Assembly (NCBI GenBank): GCA_944989445.1
Contig: CALYLW010001368.1
Span: forward strand, 87,474 to 151,473
Direction: 5' to 3'
Length of the DNA stretch: 64,000 nucleotides
From: Ampullaceana balthica
Lineage: Eukaryota; Mollusca; Gastropoda; Lymnaeidae
The notes below the pieces were generated by a model that had not been told where the DNA came from, searched no databases, and saw only the letters and a program-made list of their open reading frames with translations. Below, in pieces: positions 43,339 through 55,396 of this stretch; position 1 is the stretch's first letter, and every line of letters starts with the position of its first letter. Position numbers and translations under genes: made by a program.

Positions 43339-44929
43339 ATTCATCTACTTATCTATAAACCTGATTGAAGTCTCACCCACATTTCGAGCATCTCTAACTG
43401 ACAATGTGTGAAAATTAAGGCCAAGATCAACAGATTCTCGTGTGGGAACTTATATTTTAGACCAAGACAAATATTCTAGAAATATTTTTTTCAACATAAG
43501 CACTTTTATTTATAAGCTAACTTAATTAAGACAGCACTTGAAATTATATCGGGCGTTTATAAAGTTTCGAGAACATTAGCCAATGAAATGAGTTGGCATA
43601 AGTTTATTATATTCTAAAAGTTTTGTTATTGACACATTTTGTATGTTTTAAATGTCTAAAGTCTCCACTCTCCTATAGTTAAAAACACAGTTTTTACAGA
43701 TTCCACTCTCCTTGTTGTATAAGGAGTTGAAATTGTTTTAGTGTTTGACGAATCATAAAATCACCAGTACGTATGTAGAAATGTGAGCAACAAAAGCAAG
43801 GATAATTATGTTGATTTGTTTCTACATTCAATTTACCAATCTTAGAATATTAGAATTTGAAAAATAGCATTAATTTGGGACATGATCTGATTTAATTAGA
43901 TTCAGTTTTAACCGAAACATTTCACTGTTAATTTCGAAGATTTGGATAGAGAAATGCCGTGGAAAAGGATCTTTACGGCGATGCCCGCTTGATGAGGCTT
44001 TCTAGTGATAAATTGAATGTCACATTGTCATTATTTCCCTAGATATAGGGATCGAAGTCAAATGGCTTGCCACTTACATAAAAGGAGCGAGAAAGCAGTG
44101 CAGATTACGGTAGAAGTATAGTTACAGATACATACAACTAATTTTAATATATTTATATCATAGTTAGCGTACGTTTAAATAAAACTAAATTTAAAAAATA
44201 TATTTTATTTAAATTTAATGTTAGTAAATATGAGTTGCTGCTACTAATAAAACAAACGCTTAAGTTACACGACTAAATACTACTATAGCTCATGGCATTA
44301 TAAATAAATTTCAAATGGATTTTTTAAATTACAAATTATTATTTCGCCACCTAAATGTTCTCAAGAATAACCTACAATTAAATATATTTGTCCCTGTGCT
44401 TTTTGGTGAAATTTTAAAAGGCGCTACAATTTTAATACGTATAAGATATTAAAGTAATTATTATTATTATTTTAAAGTGTACTTTCTTGTGGAAGAAATA
44501 TAATATAGTTTCCATTTGTATCTATAGAGTTGAAATGTAATGTATTATTTATATTTTGATGATAATTATGTAGTAAAACAAAGTTGCTGCAATCGAATAC
44601 TACATATTTCATGGTTAACTACTAACTATACTTTATGATTTTACACTTAAACTAAAAAGAATAAAAATAAATAAAGGTGAAAAAAAAAGTTTTTAAAAAC
44701 AACGTTTTTATAAGTGGACTAAAAAGAAGAACACAATTTAAAAGTTATAAGTTCAAGTATTTTGATTTAATATGATTAAAAACGTTGTCGGTTGTTTGGT
44801 ATAAAAATGAAAGATTTATAATTGAGAAGGCAAAGAGAGATCTATAAGTGAGAGAATTCACCAATTGGCTTTAAAATAATTTAATTACTCTTGGTCCTTC
44901 AATCAGATGCTTGCTAGAAAATAAATAAA
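43339..44929. other. AT-rich spacer
   Basis: 1.6 kb with no ORF above 60 codons and no recognised element. Confidence 0.5.
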
Positions 44930-45397
44930 AACTATAATCATCTTGTTTTAGATTTCAGTAGTATATAATACAAATACTATATTTATCTTGTTTGAGATTT
45001 CAGTAGTATATAATACAAATACTATAATCATCTTGTTATAGATTTCAGTAGTGTATAATAATAATACAAATACTATATTCATCTTGTTTTAGATTTCAGT
45101 AGTATATAATACAAATACTATAATCATCCTGTTTTAGATTTCAGTAGTATATAATACAAATACTATAATCATCTTGTTTTAGATTTCAGTGGTATATTAT
45201 TCAAATACTATAATCTTCTTGTTTTAGATTTCAGTAGTGTAATTATAATACAAATACTATATTCATCTTGTTTTAGATTTCAGTAGTATATAATACAAAT
45301 ACTATAATCATCTTGTTTTAGATTTCAGTAGTATATAATACAAATACTATAATCATCTTGGTTTAGATTTCAGTAGTATATAATACAAATACTATAT
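44930..45397 (+). repeat. 45-bp satellite array, part 1 (about 10 copies)
   Basis: Unit of about 45 bp: TATAATCATCTTGTTTTAGA, TTTCAGTAGTATATAATACA and AATAC. Some copies carry TTC for ATC or short insertions. It continues after each inserted element at 49259-49290 and 57320-57426. Confidence 0.95.
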
Positions 45398-46132
45398 TGT
45401 GGAGAACCTGTATCCTCGTGTGTGCCTAACACTCTACTTTCACTCCATTCTTAGTTACTAGTCACACTTGTCTTCTCATAATCAAACAGCAAACTCCAAG
45501 ACTGCATGAACACTTATGATTACTTTATTGCTTCATTCATTGACTCCAACATACACTCTAATCTAACTTCACATAGGTAAAGACAAACTGTCCTAAGTCA
45601 ATTCTACTCTCCATGTCTATCATCTACAGTCTACCAACTCCTCTCTCCTCCCCAGTCTCTTCCCTCTCCTCCTGAGTGCGTCCCCTCTAATACCCCTGAG
45701 ACTCCGCCCCTAAAATTCCATTGTCCGAAGTCATCAGTCAATCATCTAGGGGGGGGGCGTAACCGTCTTTAGTGAACCCCTACCACTTGTCTACCCTGCA
45801 TTTAACCCTAACATTCTTGGCTGGCCCCATACGCGTCTCCAACGAGTTTCTGATTGGTTAAAAGTTACTTAGTTTATGCTAATCTACAAACTTTCCCACT
45901 AAGTTATTTAGGTCGCTGAAATACAATATTGTTTCTACCCCGACTTAGACCATGGGTCACTCATAGGACAACTCCCCCACCCCTTGTGAATTTCCGCCAT
46001 CCTGTACATCTCAGTGACACTTTGGGTTATTCCACTGTCTTGCCCCCAAAGTTGAAATAAAATCCCTGTGAGATAGCCGTAGACCTGTCCCCTGGGTAAC
46101 CTGTCCCAATCGCCCGTACGCGGTTCTCTACA
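45398..46132 (-). repeat. 3' LTR of the non-autonomous element
   Basis: 735 bp. A block of about 230 bp (about 45783-46010, including TTTCTGATTGGTTAAAAGTT) is shared with the gypsy LTRs at 49291 and 56777. Confidence 0.92.
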
Positions 46133-47690
46133 CTATCTCCTGCTTACAAGAACATGTCGTCCTCGACATGACGTAACATCTCGGCATATGTTTGTCTTAA
46201 GTTGGCTTCGAGTGACTAAGACCCTCTGGCAAAACAATTCAAAACAAATACACCGAGACGCTCTTGTGTTACCGCCACCACCACATTACCTCTTCACCAA
46301 TCCTAAAATTACTCCCTGAAATCTGAGCTGTGTCAAACCTTCAAACCTCTATTCGTCTTATCAGTCAAGTCTCGTTGTTAACATGTAAATTCAATCAAAG
46401 ATCATTGAAATCAACATTTTAAAACATAGGTATGGAAAACTTTACAAAATTGACATGTAAAAACTAAAAACACATAATTGATAACATTTCGTACACTTCT
46501 CAAAATACATCCGCATTTTACAAATAATGCATGAAACACATAATTGACAAAGTTACATAAGCGTCTCGACCAACTTCAAATTCATCATTTTCCTACAACC
46601 ATATTCATGATGAAATTAAACCGACATTGGAAAAATCAGATAATAGCATCTGACAAAGAACAAACATAGTCATTTCATTATAAAGTAATAAAATTAGACA
46701 ACCACGCAAATAGTCATTTCATCATCGTGGGTTAAAACATAAAACAAACAAGCACAAATAGTCAATTCATCATCATTGTTCATGGACTAGCAATACACAA
46801 ACAAAACACAATTGGTCAATTCATCATCATCAAATAATAGCATAAGACGGCAAAACATATTCAATCAATTCATCAGTCTCAAAATTCCAGTAATAGGCAG
46901 TACCAGCATTACACACTACCAAAAAATCATCTCATCAATCTGTAAGAGATAAGAAAGCACAACACAATAATAAATCATTTCATAATTATCAAAATCATGT
47001 AACTCGCCTTAGTTGGCTTAAAGCGCATAACCATAGTTACCTTGACCCATAGAAAATCATAGAAATTATGTAATGAGACAAAAAAAATACTGTCAATGTT
47101 AAAGAAAAACAATAAGGAAAAAAATGCACATGGTAATGAAAAATAATCTTTCTACTTAACTTTTGTACATCATAAACACAATTCATAAAACATTCCCCCA
47201 GAGCAATGCTAATAAAAACACAACTTCATAAAGTTGTACCTCATTACTTCATCAGCAGAAGTGCATCTATTTCAAAGATTCAATCTGCTAATTATACCTT
47301 CCAAATTTGACAGACAAAAAAAAATATCAACCAACAAAATGTGTCTCAATCTGTACAACGTTAATTCATAATAATAAATCAAAATTTTGACACCCAAGAA
47401 AATGAACCACAAAATGTTTAAATTCAAGCATGTTACGCATTTCGACAGATGAATTACATTACGAACAAAAAAAATCTTGGTACATCATGAACATAATTGA
47501 TAGAACAAATCAATAAACCCTGCTGTAATCAGAACTGAAATAAAACAAAACTAAGACAGGCGAACTCTTGGAAGCTAGGTAGTTGTCCCCATTAATTTAT
47601 CTCCGAGACAATTAGTTCCGTAAAATCCAATTAGAAACAATGTCTCGCACGTCAATTGAGTCTGTGCACCACGCGTGTGTCACAATTTTT
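46133..47690 (-). other. Internal 3' part of the non-autonomous element
   Basis: A-rich, no coding capacity. Contains about seven degenerate copies of a roughly 60-bp unit with AATAGTCAATTCATCATCAT (46670-46990). The first 180 bp match 63289-63460. Confidence 0.7.
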
Positions 47691-48240
47691 CATCTGACAC
47701 TGTGATGATGTCTCCAAGTTCAAAAACGTATTCCACCACAGGCCGACTGAGACATTTCTCAGGCAACGCAGATTACCACAGAAAGGTGAATATGCTGCAA
47801 TAGTTCCCGCACAAACATTACGTCATGAGAGATGTATCCCGTGCTGACATGGCTGTGTGTTCTGTACACACAGGTAACATCAGAAGATGGACATCCCAGT
47901 CCTTTTGATTTCTACATCGAAAGCTGACCTCATTTTAATCCGTACAGAATTTAAACGTTCCGCCTGACCATTCACGGCAGGGTGAAAAGATGAGATTCAT
48001 GACTTGGTTGAAGTATAACAGATTCATGACTGGTTTAAATAATTTGATCCTTGATCAGGATGCAACTCAAAGCGGAGCCCGAAAATAGAGAAAACATTTC
48101 TTACCAACGTAGCAGCTGTAGTTTAGGCAGAAAAATCTGGAAGTGCGTCATAATTGTAAGCGTCCATGACTTGAGAATGTATCCCTTTATCAGTCACTGG
48201 CCGCAAGCCAATAAAATCAGTACTCACTCATTGTTAAATA
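47690..48240 (-). pseudogene. Ty3/gypsy integrase remnant
   Basis: Minus-strand reading shows ATLVRNVFSIFGLRFEL then HPDQGSNYLNQS (second catalytic Asp segment), followed by FHPAVNGQAERLN (catalytic Glu segment). The region after it resembles STGYISH-VMFVREL. Several stops and shifts interrupt it. Residue order agrees with gypsy integrases. It shows that this element descends from an autonomous gypsy element. Confidence 0.75.
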
Positions 48241-48500
48241 GATCCCGTTAGAACTGACCGAATCTTTGACGACTGTTCGCATGTGAACGTTTCATGCGCT
48301 GACAGGTACACTTCTAAAATTGGCAATAGAAGTTGCCCAGTTAGAGTTCCCGCTGTACGTTGAATCGATCTTTTGCCTCCATCGTTGTAAATCTGTTTTC
48401 AGGACTCAGCATACTGGTAGGTGAACTTGGCGAATTCACTACATGTTGTTCAAGGCTACTTCTTCTCGGTTACCATCTCTTCAGAGGCGCTGCAAGATTC

Positions 48501-48519
48501 AATCCCACCGCTGCCACCA
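48501..48519 (-). promoter_or_regulatory. Primer-binding site, tRNA-Leu type
   Basis: On the minus strand TGGTGGCAGCGGTGGGATT starts one base after the LTR. From memory it is complementary to the 3' end of metazoan tRNA-Leu(AAG), including CCA. Confidence 0.75.
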
Positions 48520-48520
48520 T

Positions 48521-49258
48521 TGTGGAGAACCTGTATCCTCGTGTGTGCCTAACACTCTACTTTCACTCCATTCTTAGTTACTAGTCACACTTGTCTTCTC
48601 ATAATCAAACAGCAAACTCCAAGACTGCATGAACACTTATGATTACTTTATTGCTTCATTCATTGACTCCAACATACACTCTAATCTAACTTCACATAGG
48701 TAAAGACAAACTGTCCTAAGTCAATTCTACTCTCCATGTCTATCATCTACAGTCTACCAACTCCTCTCTCCTCCCCAGTCTCTTCCCTCTCCTCCTGAGT
48801 GCGTCCCCTCTAATACCCCTGAGACTCCGCCCCTAAAATTCCATTGTCCGAAGTCATCAGTCAATCATCTAGGGGGAGGGGGGCGTAACCGTCTTTAGTG
48901 AACCCCTACCACTTGTCTACCCTGCATTTAACCCTAACATTCTTGGCTGGCCCCATACGCGTCTCCAACGAGTTTCTGATTGGTTAAAAGTTACTTAGTT
49001 TATGCTAATCTACAAACTTTCCCACTAAGTTATTTAGGTCGCTGAAATACAATATTGTTTCTACCCCGACTTAGACCATGGGTCACTCATAGGACAACTC
49101 CCCCACCCCTTGTGAATTTCCGCCATCCTGTACATCTCAGTGACACTTTGGGTTATTCCACTGTCTTGCCCCCAAAGTTGAAATACAATCCCTGTGAGAT
49201 AGCCGTAGACCTGTCCCCTGGGTAACCTGTCCCAATCGCCCGTACGCGGTTCTCTACA
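48521..49258 (-). repeat. 5' LTR of the non-autonomous element
   Basis: 738 bp; AGGGGGAGGGGGGCG here against a shorter G run in the other LTR. Confidence 0.92.
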
Positions 49259-49290
49259 ATATTCATCTTGTTTTAGATTTCAGTAGTATA
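49259..49290 (+). repeat. 45-bp satellite, part 2
   Basis: ATATTCATCTTGTTTTAGAT then TTCAGTAGTATA, a partial unit between the two LTR elements. Confidence 0.9.
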
Positions 49291-49833
49291 TGTAGCCGAG
49301 TGGTGGCTATATTGTTAGTTGTAATAATACTAACTGTTCCGCTAATAAAACAAATAACACAACTCAGGTAAGTAGAGGACTATAGCTGTATATAATGTTT
49401 ATTTAATTCTCGCTAAGCTAACATGACACAGTGTACAAGTAAAAATCCCTAACCGCTACGCTCTATACGACTCTCACTTAGGCTGTGGGGTGACTCTCCT
49501 CTCACAGGTTTTCCTGTCCTTATATTGTCCACGTTGCTTACCCTGTACTTCACCCTAGCATTTCTGGCTGGCCTGGACACGTCTTCCCACTAAGTGATAA
49601 ATGACCACGCCAGTTTCTGATTGGTTAAAAGTTACTTAGTTTATGCTAATGTACAAACTTTCCCACAAATTTATTTAGGTCGCTGAAATACAATATTTGT
49701 TTCTACCCCGACTGAGACCCTGGGTCACTCAAAGGACAACTCTCCCCACCCCTTGTGAATTTCCGCCATCCTACCACTGTTCCTGGTGAGGGGCAATGCG
49801 TTGTGGGCTGAAAAAGTGGCGGACACGGCCACA
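49291..49833 (-). repeat. 3' LTR of the gypsy element
   Basis: 543 bp. Contains CTGATTGGTTAAAAGTTACT (a CCAAT-box complement, ATTGG) in the block shared with the 45398 LTR. Confidence 0.95.
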
Positions 49834-49945
49834 TCCGCCCCTGCTTTTGAACACCAGCGACCTCGCTGGTGCCATTTAAAGTAATGGGGGTGAGACTGCA
49901 ATCAGGCTTTTAAAAAGGTAACCTCACCCCAATATACCTACACAT

Positions 49946-51196
49946 GCCTTACTACGCTTGGCGGAATTGGTCTTAACCCTCAACTCGTTTGAGTTCAATG
50001 GCCAGTTCTTTGACCAAATCAGTGGGGTCGCCATGGGGACTAAAATGGGACCCAGCTATGCATGCTTGTTCATGGGCCATTTCGAGCACAGAGTGGAACA
50101 AGAATACACTGGTCGCCTCCCCGAATTTTGTAAAAGATACATTGATGACGGCATTGGGGTCACTCATATGGAGAGGAGTGAACTTGACACGTTCATCAGC
50201 TTTGTTGATTCTTTTCACCCCTCCATTAAGTTCACTCACACGATTTCCGAACTATCGGTTAATTTCCTGGACATTACTGTAACTCTCCAGAAGAACCACC
50301 TCCTCACTTCGGCCTACTTCAAACCTACGGACAGTCACTCTTACCTACTCTATCCCTCGTCTCATCCCAAATCCTGTAAGGATTCTATTCCATTTTCACA
50401 ACTCCTTCGCCTCCGTAGGCTGTGTCAATCTAATGAGGACTTTTTGGAAAAGGCGTTGGAAATGGTGGAGTTTTTTAGACAAAGGTCTTACCCTGAAGCT
50501 ATACTTCAATCTGCACTTCAGCGAGTTAAAAACTTCACTCGTGCCGACGCCTTTGTATCACGCTCCAGTGATAGTAATGAAAGGAGCAAATTGGTGCTCA
50601 CATACCATCCCCACAACATCAGAGCAAAGGAAATATTTGTGAAAAATCGCACCATCCTCCTCGCGGACCCTGAGACAAACAACATATTTTCCACCCCACC
50701 CCTCATTGTATTCAGGAGGGACAAAAATCTGCGAGACCTATTGGTTCGTAGCCGTCTGCTTATTCCGTCCTCCCATCTGGGCACTAAGCCATGTGGTCGT
50801 AATCGCTGCAAGACATGTCCCTTTGTTACCCAGACGGACCAGATTGTCTTCCCTAAGGGGACATTCAAGATTAGGAATGGCTATCTTTGTACTAGCCGCA
50901 ATGTGGTCTACACCATTGTGTGTAAGCGCTGTCCTTTGAAGTACATTGGTGAAACGGGGAGGTTACTCTCTTGCCGTATCGCGGAACATGTACGGGCCAT
51001 TAAACAAGACAAACAGTGTCCTGTCTCCCGACACTTCAATGGACGGGACCACATGGGCGTCGATGACATGTCTGTCACCGCCTTGGTTTCTTGTACAAAC
51101 ACACCCGGCCGGGTCAGTCTGGAGAATAGACTAATCCATGAATATGGGACTCTTACACCACATGGGATCAACGTTGTGTTCGCACTGACAAGCTGA
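49946..51196 (+). CDS. Penelope reverse transcriptase with GIY-YIG endonuclease (partial)
   Basis: Open to the TGA at 51194-51196; the 5' part of the RT is missing, so no genuine start is present. Counting from the TTG at 49958, GVAMGTKMGPSYACLFMG lies at residues 23-40, the catalytic YIDD at 61-64, FLDI at 103-106 and the thumb to about 190. A Cys cluster CGRNRCKTC is at 279-287. The GIY-YIG nuclease has VVYTIVCKRC (316-325), YIGETGR (329-335), R340 and H344, and ends with ENRLIHEYG and GIN. Penelope proteins insert their own RNA copies in the nucleus. The frame is intact, so the truncation is recent. Confidence 0.93.
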   Translation, partial: ALLRLAELVLTLNSFEFNGQFFDQISGVAMGTKMGPSYACLFMGHFEHRVEQEYTGRLPEFCKRYIDDGIGVTHMERSELDTFISFVDSFHPSIKFTHTISELSVNFLDITVTLQKNHLLTSAYFKPTDSHSYLLYPSSHPKSCKDSIPFSQLLRLRRLCQSNEDFLEKALEMVEFFRQRSYPEAILQSALQRVKNFTRADAFVSRSSDSNERSKLVLTYHPHNIRAKEIFVKNRTILLADPETNNIFSTPPLIVFRRDKNLRDLLVRSRLLIPSSHLGTKPCGRNRCKTCPFVTQTDQIVFPKGTFKIRNGYLCTSRNVVYTIVCKRCPLKYIGETGRLLSCRIAEHVRAIKQDKQCPVSRHFNGRDHMGVDDMSVTALVSCTNTPGRVSLENRLIHEYGTLTPHGINVVFALTS

Positions 51197-51346
51197 TTGA
51201 TTGGCCACACCCACCCTTTCCTTTCCTATTTAAGCTCTTACTTTTCTCTCCTTGCTTTATCTTTACTGGACTACTTGGATTTCACCGCAGCTAAGTGTTT
51301 TTTTTCTATTATTTCGTTTTATTCGTTTCATTTGTGTACTATTTGT

Positions 51347-51380
51347 CCGTTGAAGAAGGCTCTTTGCCGAAACGTTCGCT
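51347..51380 (+). ncRNA. Hammerhead-like stem at the Penelope 3' end (degenerate)
   Basis: GTTGAAGAAGGCTCTTTGCC then GAAACG has the layout of a hammerhead core: a CUGAUGA-like TTGAAGA, a GGC/GCC stem and GAAAC. Penelope elements are known to carry hammerhead ribozymes. The essential CUGAUGA is altered (TTGAAGA), so cleavage is doubtful. Confidence 0.4.
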
Positions 51381-51450
51381 GTTGTGTTACGTCCTGTCAG
51401 GCCTACTAATACCCTGTTTTTATTTTATGCATTTACCTGGTGCCATTTAA

Positions 51451-51791
51451 GATTGTACTAAAAGGCAATACCAAAATATTTGTAATAGTGTCAAATAACT
51501 GTGCCTTAAGTTACAGTGAGTTACACGAAAATAGTTATGTCTACAAATAGCAAAACATAAAATAGCAATGCTAACCTATCTAACAGCTAAAACAATTAAT
51601 CCAATCATCTGAAATTACATTATTTGCTAACAATTTTAAGATGTGTATAAAGCCATAAAATAAGGCACCACATGTTATTAAAATTATAGGAATGCCATCC
51701 AAAATTGTTGAGACGTATGTAAACATTATAAATGAAAACACTAATCTAAAAGTCAATGATATGATTCCGCTATGGTGAAGTTACGTCATTG
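51451..51791 (-). other. Gypsy 3' untranslated region
   Basis: Between the pol stop and the Penelope insertion. AT-rich, no ORF. Confidence 0.6.
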
Positions 51792-52715
51792 TTAATAGGG
51801 TACCTCATAGTGTTCGTCTGCGTTCTCGCCCAGGGACGCATACGCTCTGCTGGGGTTTTCGCGGCTGGCTATGCGGGCTGATCGGCGAGGCGGGGCTTGC
51901 GGGGGTAGATTTCTCTCGGTTGTATCCTGACTTCCAGCTGGAGCGCCCCGTGGTCTCACTCGGTGGATAAGTATGGGGTCATCCCCTTCACTGTCACTGT
52001 CGGCCGGGGTGTCGGTGGGGCCTGCCTCTGACCTTGGTACCAGGTCAGCGAGCGGTGCCTCAGCCAGCAGGAGGTCCATTCTGTTGACCGTTCGTTCTGG
52101 TCCCCCGGCCAGCGGTAGTAGTTTATACACATGCTTTTCGGGCATGCGTGCTGTGACGCAATGTAAGTCGGGTTGCCAGAAATCTTGGATCTTATTTCGC
52201 CCCAAGATTCGATTTCTGACGTAGACAAAATCTCCCACTGCTAGCGGATGATCCTTTGCACGCTTGTCCGTGAATGTAGTCCTTTTTGCCGCTTCGACTT
52301 TAAGATTTTGTAAGGCGAGGCGGTGTGCCTCTAGTAGCCGGTAACGGTGTTGTCTCACCCAGTCGGTACTTGGCACCACAGTATCCTGCGGTCGATTTAG
52401 CAATTCATCCACCGGTAGTCGTGGTGCCCTACCAAAGAGCAGAAAGTAGGGGGCGAACCCGGTGGATGCATGAGGGGTGTTGTTGTAAGTTTGTAATGGG
52501 TCTGGTAAGAATATAGGCCACTGTCGCTTGTTCTCCGGTGGCAGCGAGCGTAGCAGATTGTGCAATGTTCTGTTGAATCGCTCACACTGTCCATTTCCTT
52601 GTGGGTGGTATGGAGTGGTGTGCGATTTTTTTATGTGATATAAGTCACAAAGTTCAGCTATTAGCCGGGATTCGAAGGACCGACCTTGATCACTGGATTC
52701 TCGTTGGGACTCCAT
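51792..52715 (-). pseudogene. pol: Gypsy integrase C-terminal part and tail
   Basis: Frame opens with SDQGRSFESRLIAE (second catalytic Asp) and has YHPQGNGQCERFNRT (catalytic Glu). A core end, a GDFVYVRN-type DNA-binding tail and an acidic, Pro-rich C-terminus ending HYEVPY follow. It is out of frame with the upstream integrase half; a loss of two bases near 52700 explains this. Confidence 0.9.
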
Positions 52716-53769
52716 ACTTTTGGAACCATTCGCGGACTAGTACGCTGGCAACGGTTACCGCTTCCTGGTTCCGGGTGGGCACCGCTTTGGTAAATTTGGT
52801 AAACACATCTGTTATAATTAACACATCCTCCCTGCCATCGCTGGCTGGCTCTAGTTTAGTGAAGTCGATTGCTACGACCTCAAAGGGATAGCTGGCGATG
52901 ATTGGGGTGGAAGTCGTGTGCAGCGTGCTTGGGAGTCGTCCCATTTTGCAGCGGCTGCACTTAGAGATGTACTCCTTCACCTGTGCATACATTCCCGGCC
53001 AGTAGACCCGCGGTCGAAGGAGCCCTATTGTGCGGTCAAGGCCTTGATGTCCCATATTGTTATGTATTGAGAACAATACTTCTGGAATTAAAGTAGATGG
53101 TAACAAAAGTTGTTCGCACGTACCTTGGGCAGGGTCGACTATCCTTCTCACCAACAGACCATTACGAAGTGACAGCCGGTCATGTTGATTGTTTAAAGCT
53201 CGATTCCCCTGGTTTGGTCGGGGCTTGGCTGGCCACGACGCTAGTAGTGGGCCTATGTGAGTGTCCTTTTGTTGGAGCTGAACCAGCTCGCTTCTTGTAA
53301 GTCGTGGAAGGAGCATACTCCCCCCTACTGAGTTGGCGGTTTGATCTTCGGCTGTAGGAAGGCGAGGGGGAGGGTCGTCCGACTGGGAGTTGGTGTCGGA
53401 TAGCCCGCCTCTCAACCTCTGGCAATAGGCCTCCTGTGCCATTGCGATAGCTGAGGGAACCGCAGTGTCACTGGAAATATCTACTGGAATCCGGGAGAGG
53501 GCGTCCGCTGGATTCAGTCGACCCGGTCTGTATTGAACATCAAAATTAAATTGTGCCAACTGCGCTGCCCAGCGTTGTTCCAAGGCTCCAAGTGTGGCGG
53601 TCCGGAAATACACTAAAGGATTGTTGTCAGTGTACACAGTGAAACGGGCTCCAATCAAATAGTGACGGAATTTCTCACTGATAGCCCACTTCATGGCCAG
53701 AAACTCCAATTTTAAGCTACTGTACGAGGCCTGATTTTTTTTCAGTAGGTCGCAGTCGTCGGCTGGCAT
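52690..53769 (-). pseudogene. pol: Gypsy RNase H (part) and integrase N-terminal part
   Basis: Residues 12-100 are the rest of RNase H (KLEFLAMKWA, VYTDNNPL, DALSRIP). The zinc-binding H236, H241, C271, C274 of integrase follow, then AIDFTKLEP (first catalytic Asp, 302). The 5' side is joined to RT by a +1 shift in an A8 run at about 53736-53743. The 3' side is broken before SDQG. Confidence 0.9.
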
Positions 53770-55396
53770 AAGCGATTATGCGCCGCACACCATCCTGTTC
53801 TTGCGAGAGAATGCCACCCAGTCCTTCGTGGCTGGCATCCGTCTCCAGAATGGACGGCTTTGTAAAATCAGCATAGCCAAGTGTTGGGGTCACCGTTAGG
53901 GCGGTTTTAAGTCTCTCAAATGCTTGTTGGTGGCGCTCATCCCAGAGTTGCCTTATGTTAACTTTCTTCTTTGTACTTTGCTTGTTGCCCTCCGTGACAA
54001 GATCGTGAAGGGGTCCGGCAATTTGTGCGAAACCAGCGATAAATCGCCGGTAATAACTTGCAAATCCCAGGAAGCTGCGTAGCTCAGTTGTAGTAGTTGG
54101 GGTGGGCCAATTTTGTACCACCTCCACTTTTGCTATGTCACAGCCTATTCCCTTGGCTGATATGGTATGGCCTAGAAAGTTTACTTCACGCCGTAAAAGC
54201 TGGCATTTGTCTGGACGCAACTTTAACCCAGTCTCTATGATACGGGACAGTAGTTTATCAAGGTGTTGCAAGTGTTCCTCAAACGTCTTGGAGTAGACTA
54301 GTAGGTCATCCAGGTACACCAATAAAAATTGGAAGAGGAAGTCGGACATGGTGCGTTGCATCAGTCGTTGAAAGGTGGCCGGAGCCGAAGTGAGCCCCAT
54401 GGGCATACGGGTATATTCGAATAAGCCCATAGGGGTGACAAAGGCGGTCTTGTGCTGATCCCCTGGATGCATGGCTATCTGGTGGTAGCCGCTGGCTAAA
54501 TCAAGAGTTGAGAAGAACTGGGCTCCAACTAAAGTGTCGAAAGATTCTTGAATGCGTGGTAACGGGTAGGCGTCGCCCATAGTTTTAATATTTAGTTTCC
54601 GGTAGTCTACCGTGAGACGCAAGCTGCCGTCCCGTTTCCGCACGAGGACGATTGGGGCGGAAAATGGGCTATAACTCTCTGTGATCACCTTCTTTTCGAT
54701 CAGCCCTTGAATATGTCGTTGAACCTCTTGAAGTTGGTTTGGGGGTATTCGACGATAAGGCTGAGCGACGGGCTTGTTATCTTGAGTTCTGATGCGGTGA
54801 AACACAGCATCTGTGTAGCCCAGATCATTTTCGTCTTGGGCAAAAGCGGCGGCTCGACGACAGAGAAGTTCCTGAAGCTGCCGACGTTGATGGTCGGTGA
54901 GATGCTGCCCTTCTATGCCTACTGGTGGAACCTCACCCGGTCCAGCGGTTAACTTATTACACGAGACTAGGATCTCGTCAGCCATAACATTGAATTTCAC
55001 AGCGTTATTGTTCTCTAATGTCTCCACCGGCTCCAATTGGGCGATTTGTGCTCGTTTAGCTATAAATACACCTTCGCCGGTCATGTTAGCTACCCGCACG
55101 AAGGGACTAGCAGATGAGCCAACTAGTGTCGGGATGACTATCAGCCCAGGAGGCAGCGTTTCTTCACCCGGGGATGCCAGTAGTGGGTGGGAGGTCGTAA
55201 TTTTTCCGACTCGGACGTTGGCTACTGACAGGGCTGGTATGCAGCTCTTTTCCGCTACCCGTGCAGTCTTTGGCCCAGTAATTGTCCCACTACGGATCTC
55301 TCGCACCGTGGATTCTAGAAATTTCGGTACCTGGTTTGCGTGGGGCAGCCACCGTTTCAATACATTCATTCCCAGCAGCACGGGAACCTCTTGTTT
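53717..55396 (-). pseudogene. pol: Gypsy protease end, reverse transcriptase, RNase H start
   Basis: After the TGA at 55397-55399 the same frame continues with the protease LLGMNVL motif. Numbered from its first Met, the RT has LTVDYRKLN (257-265), STLDLASGYH (291-300, catalytic Asp), MPMGL-SAPATFQ (326-337), YLDD (356-359) and GHTIS (404-408). The RNase H start is ETDASHEGLGG (513-523). The frame ends at a shift in the A8 run. RT motifs are all intact. Confidence 0.93.

Larger units (their letters stand above)
45398..49258 (-). mobile_element. Non-autonomous Ty3/gypsy-derived LTR element (3.9 kb)
   Basis: LTRs 45398-46132 and 48521-49258 (TGTGGAG...CTCTACA). Target duplication ATAT in the satellite. 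The primer-binding site at 48501-48519 sets the orientation as minus. The internal 2.4 kb contains only a decayed integrase remnant. LTRs differ by a 3-nt indel in a G run and about one substitution, so the insertion is young although its coding region is old wreckage. Must move in trans. Confidence 0.9.
49866..51450 (+). mobile_element. Penelope-like element, 5'-truncated
   Basis: Flanked by the direct repeat CTGGTGCCATTTAA (49866-49879 and 51437-51450), a probable target duplication. The insertion interrupts the gypsy 3' region in the opposite orientation. The 5' part starts with an inverted pair TGGGGGTGAG/CTCACCCCA (49885-49932), then the truncated ORF. The 3' end has a GAAGAAGGC...GCCGAAACG stem. 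Confidence 0.85.
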
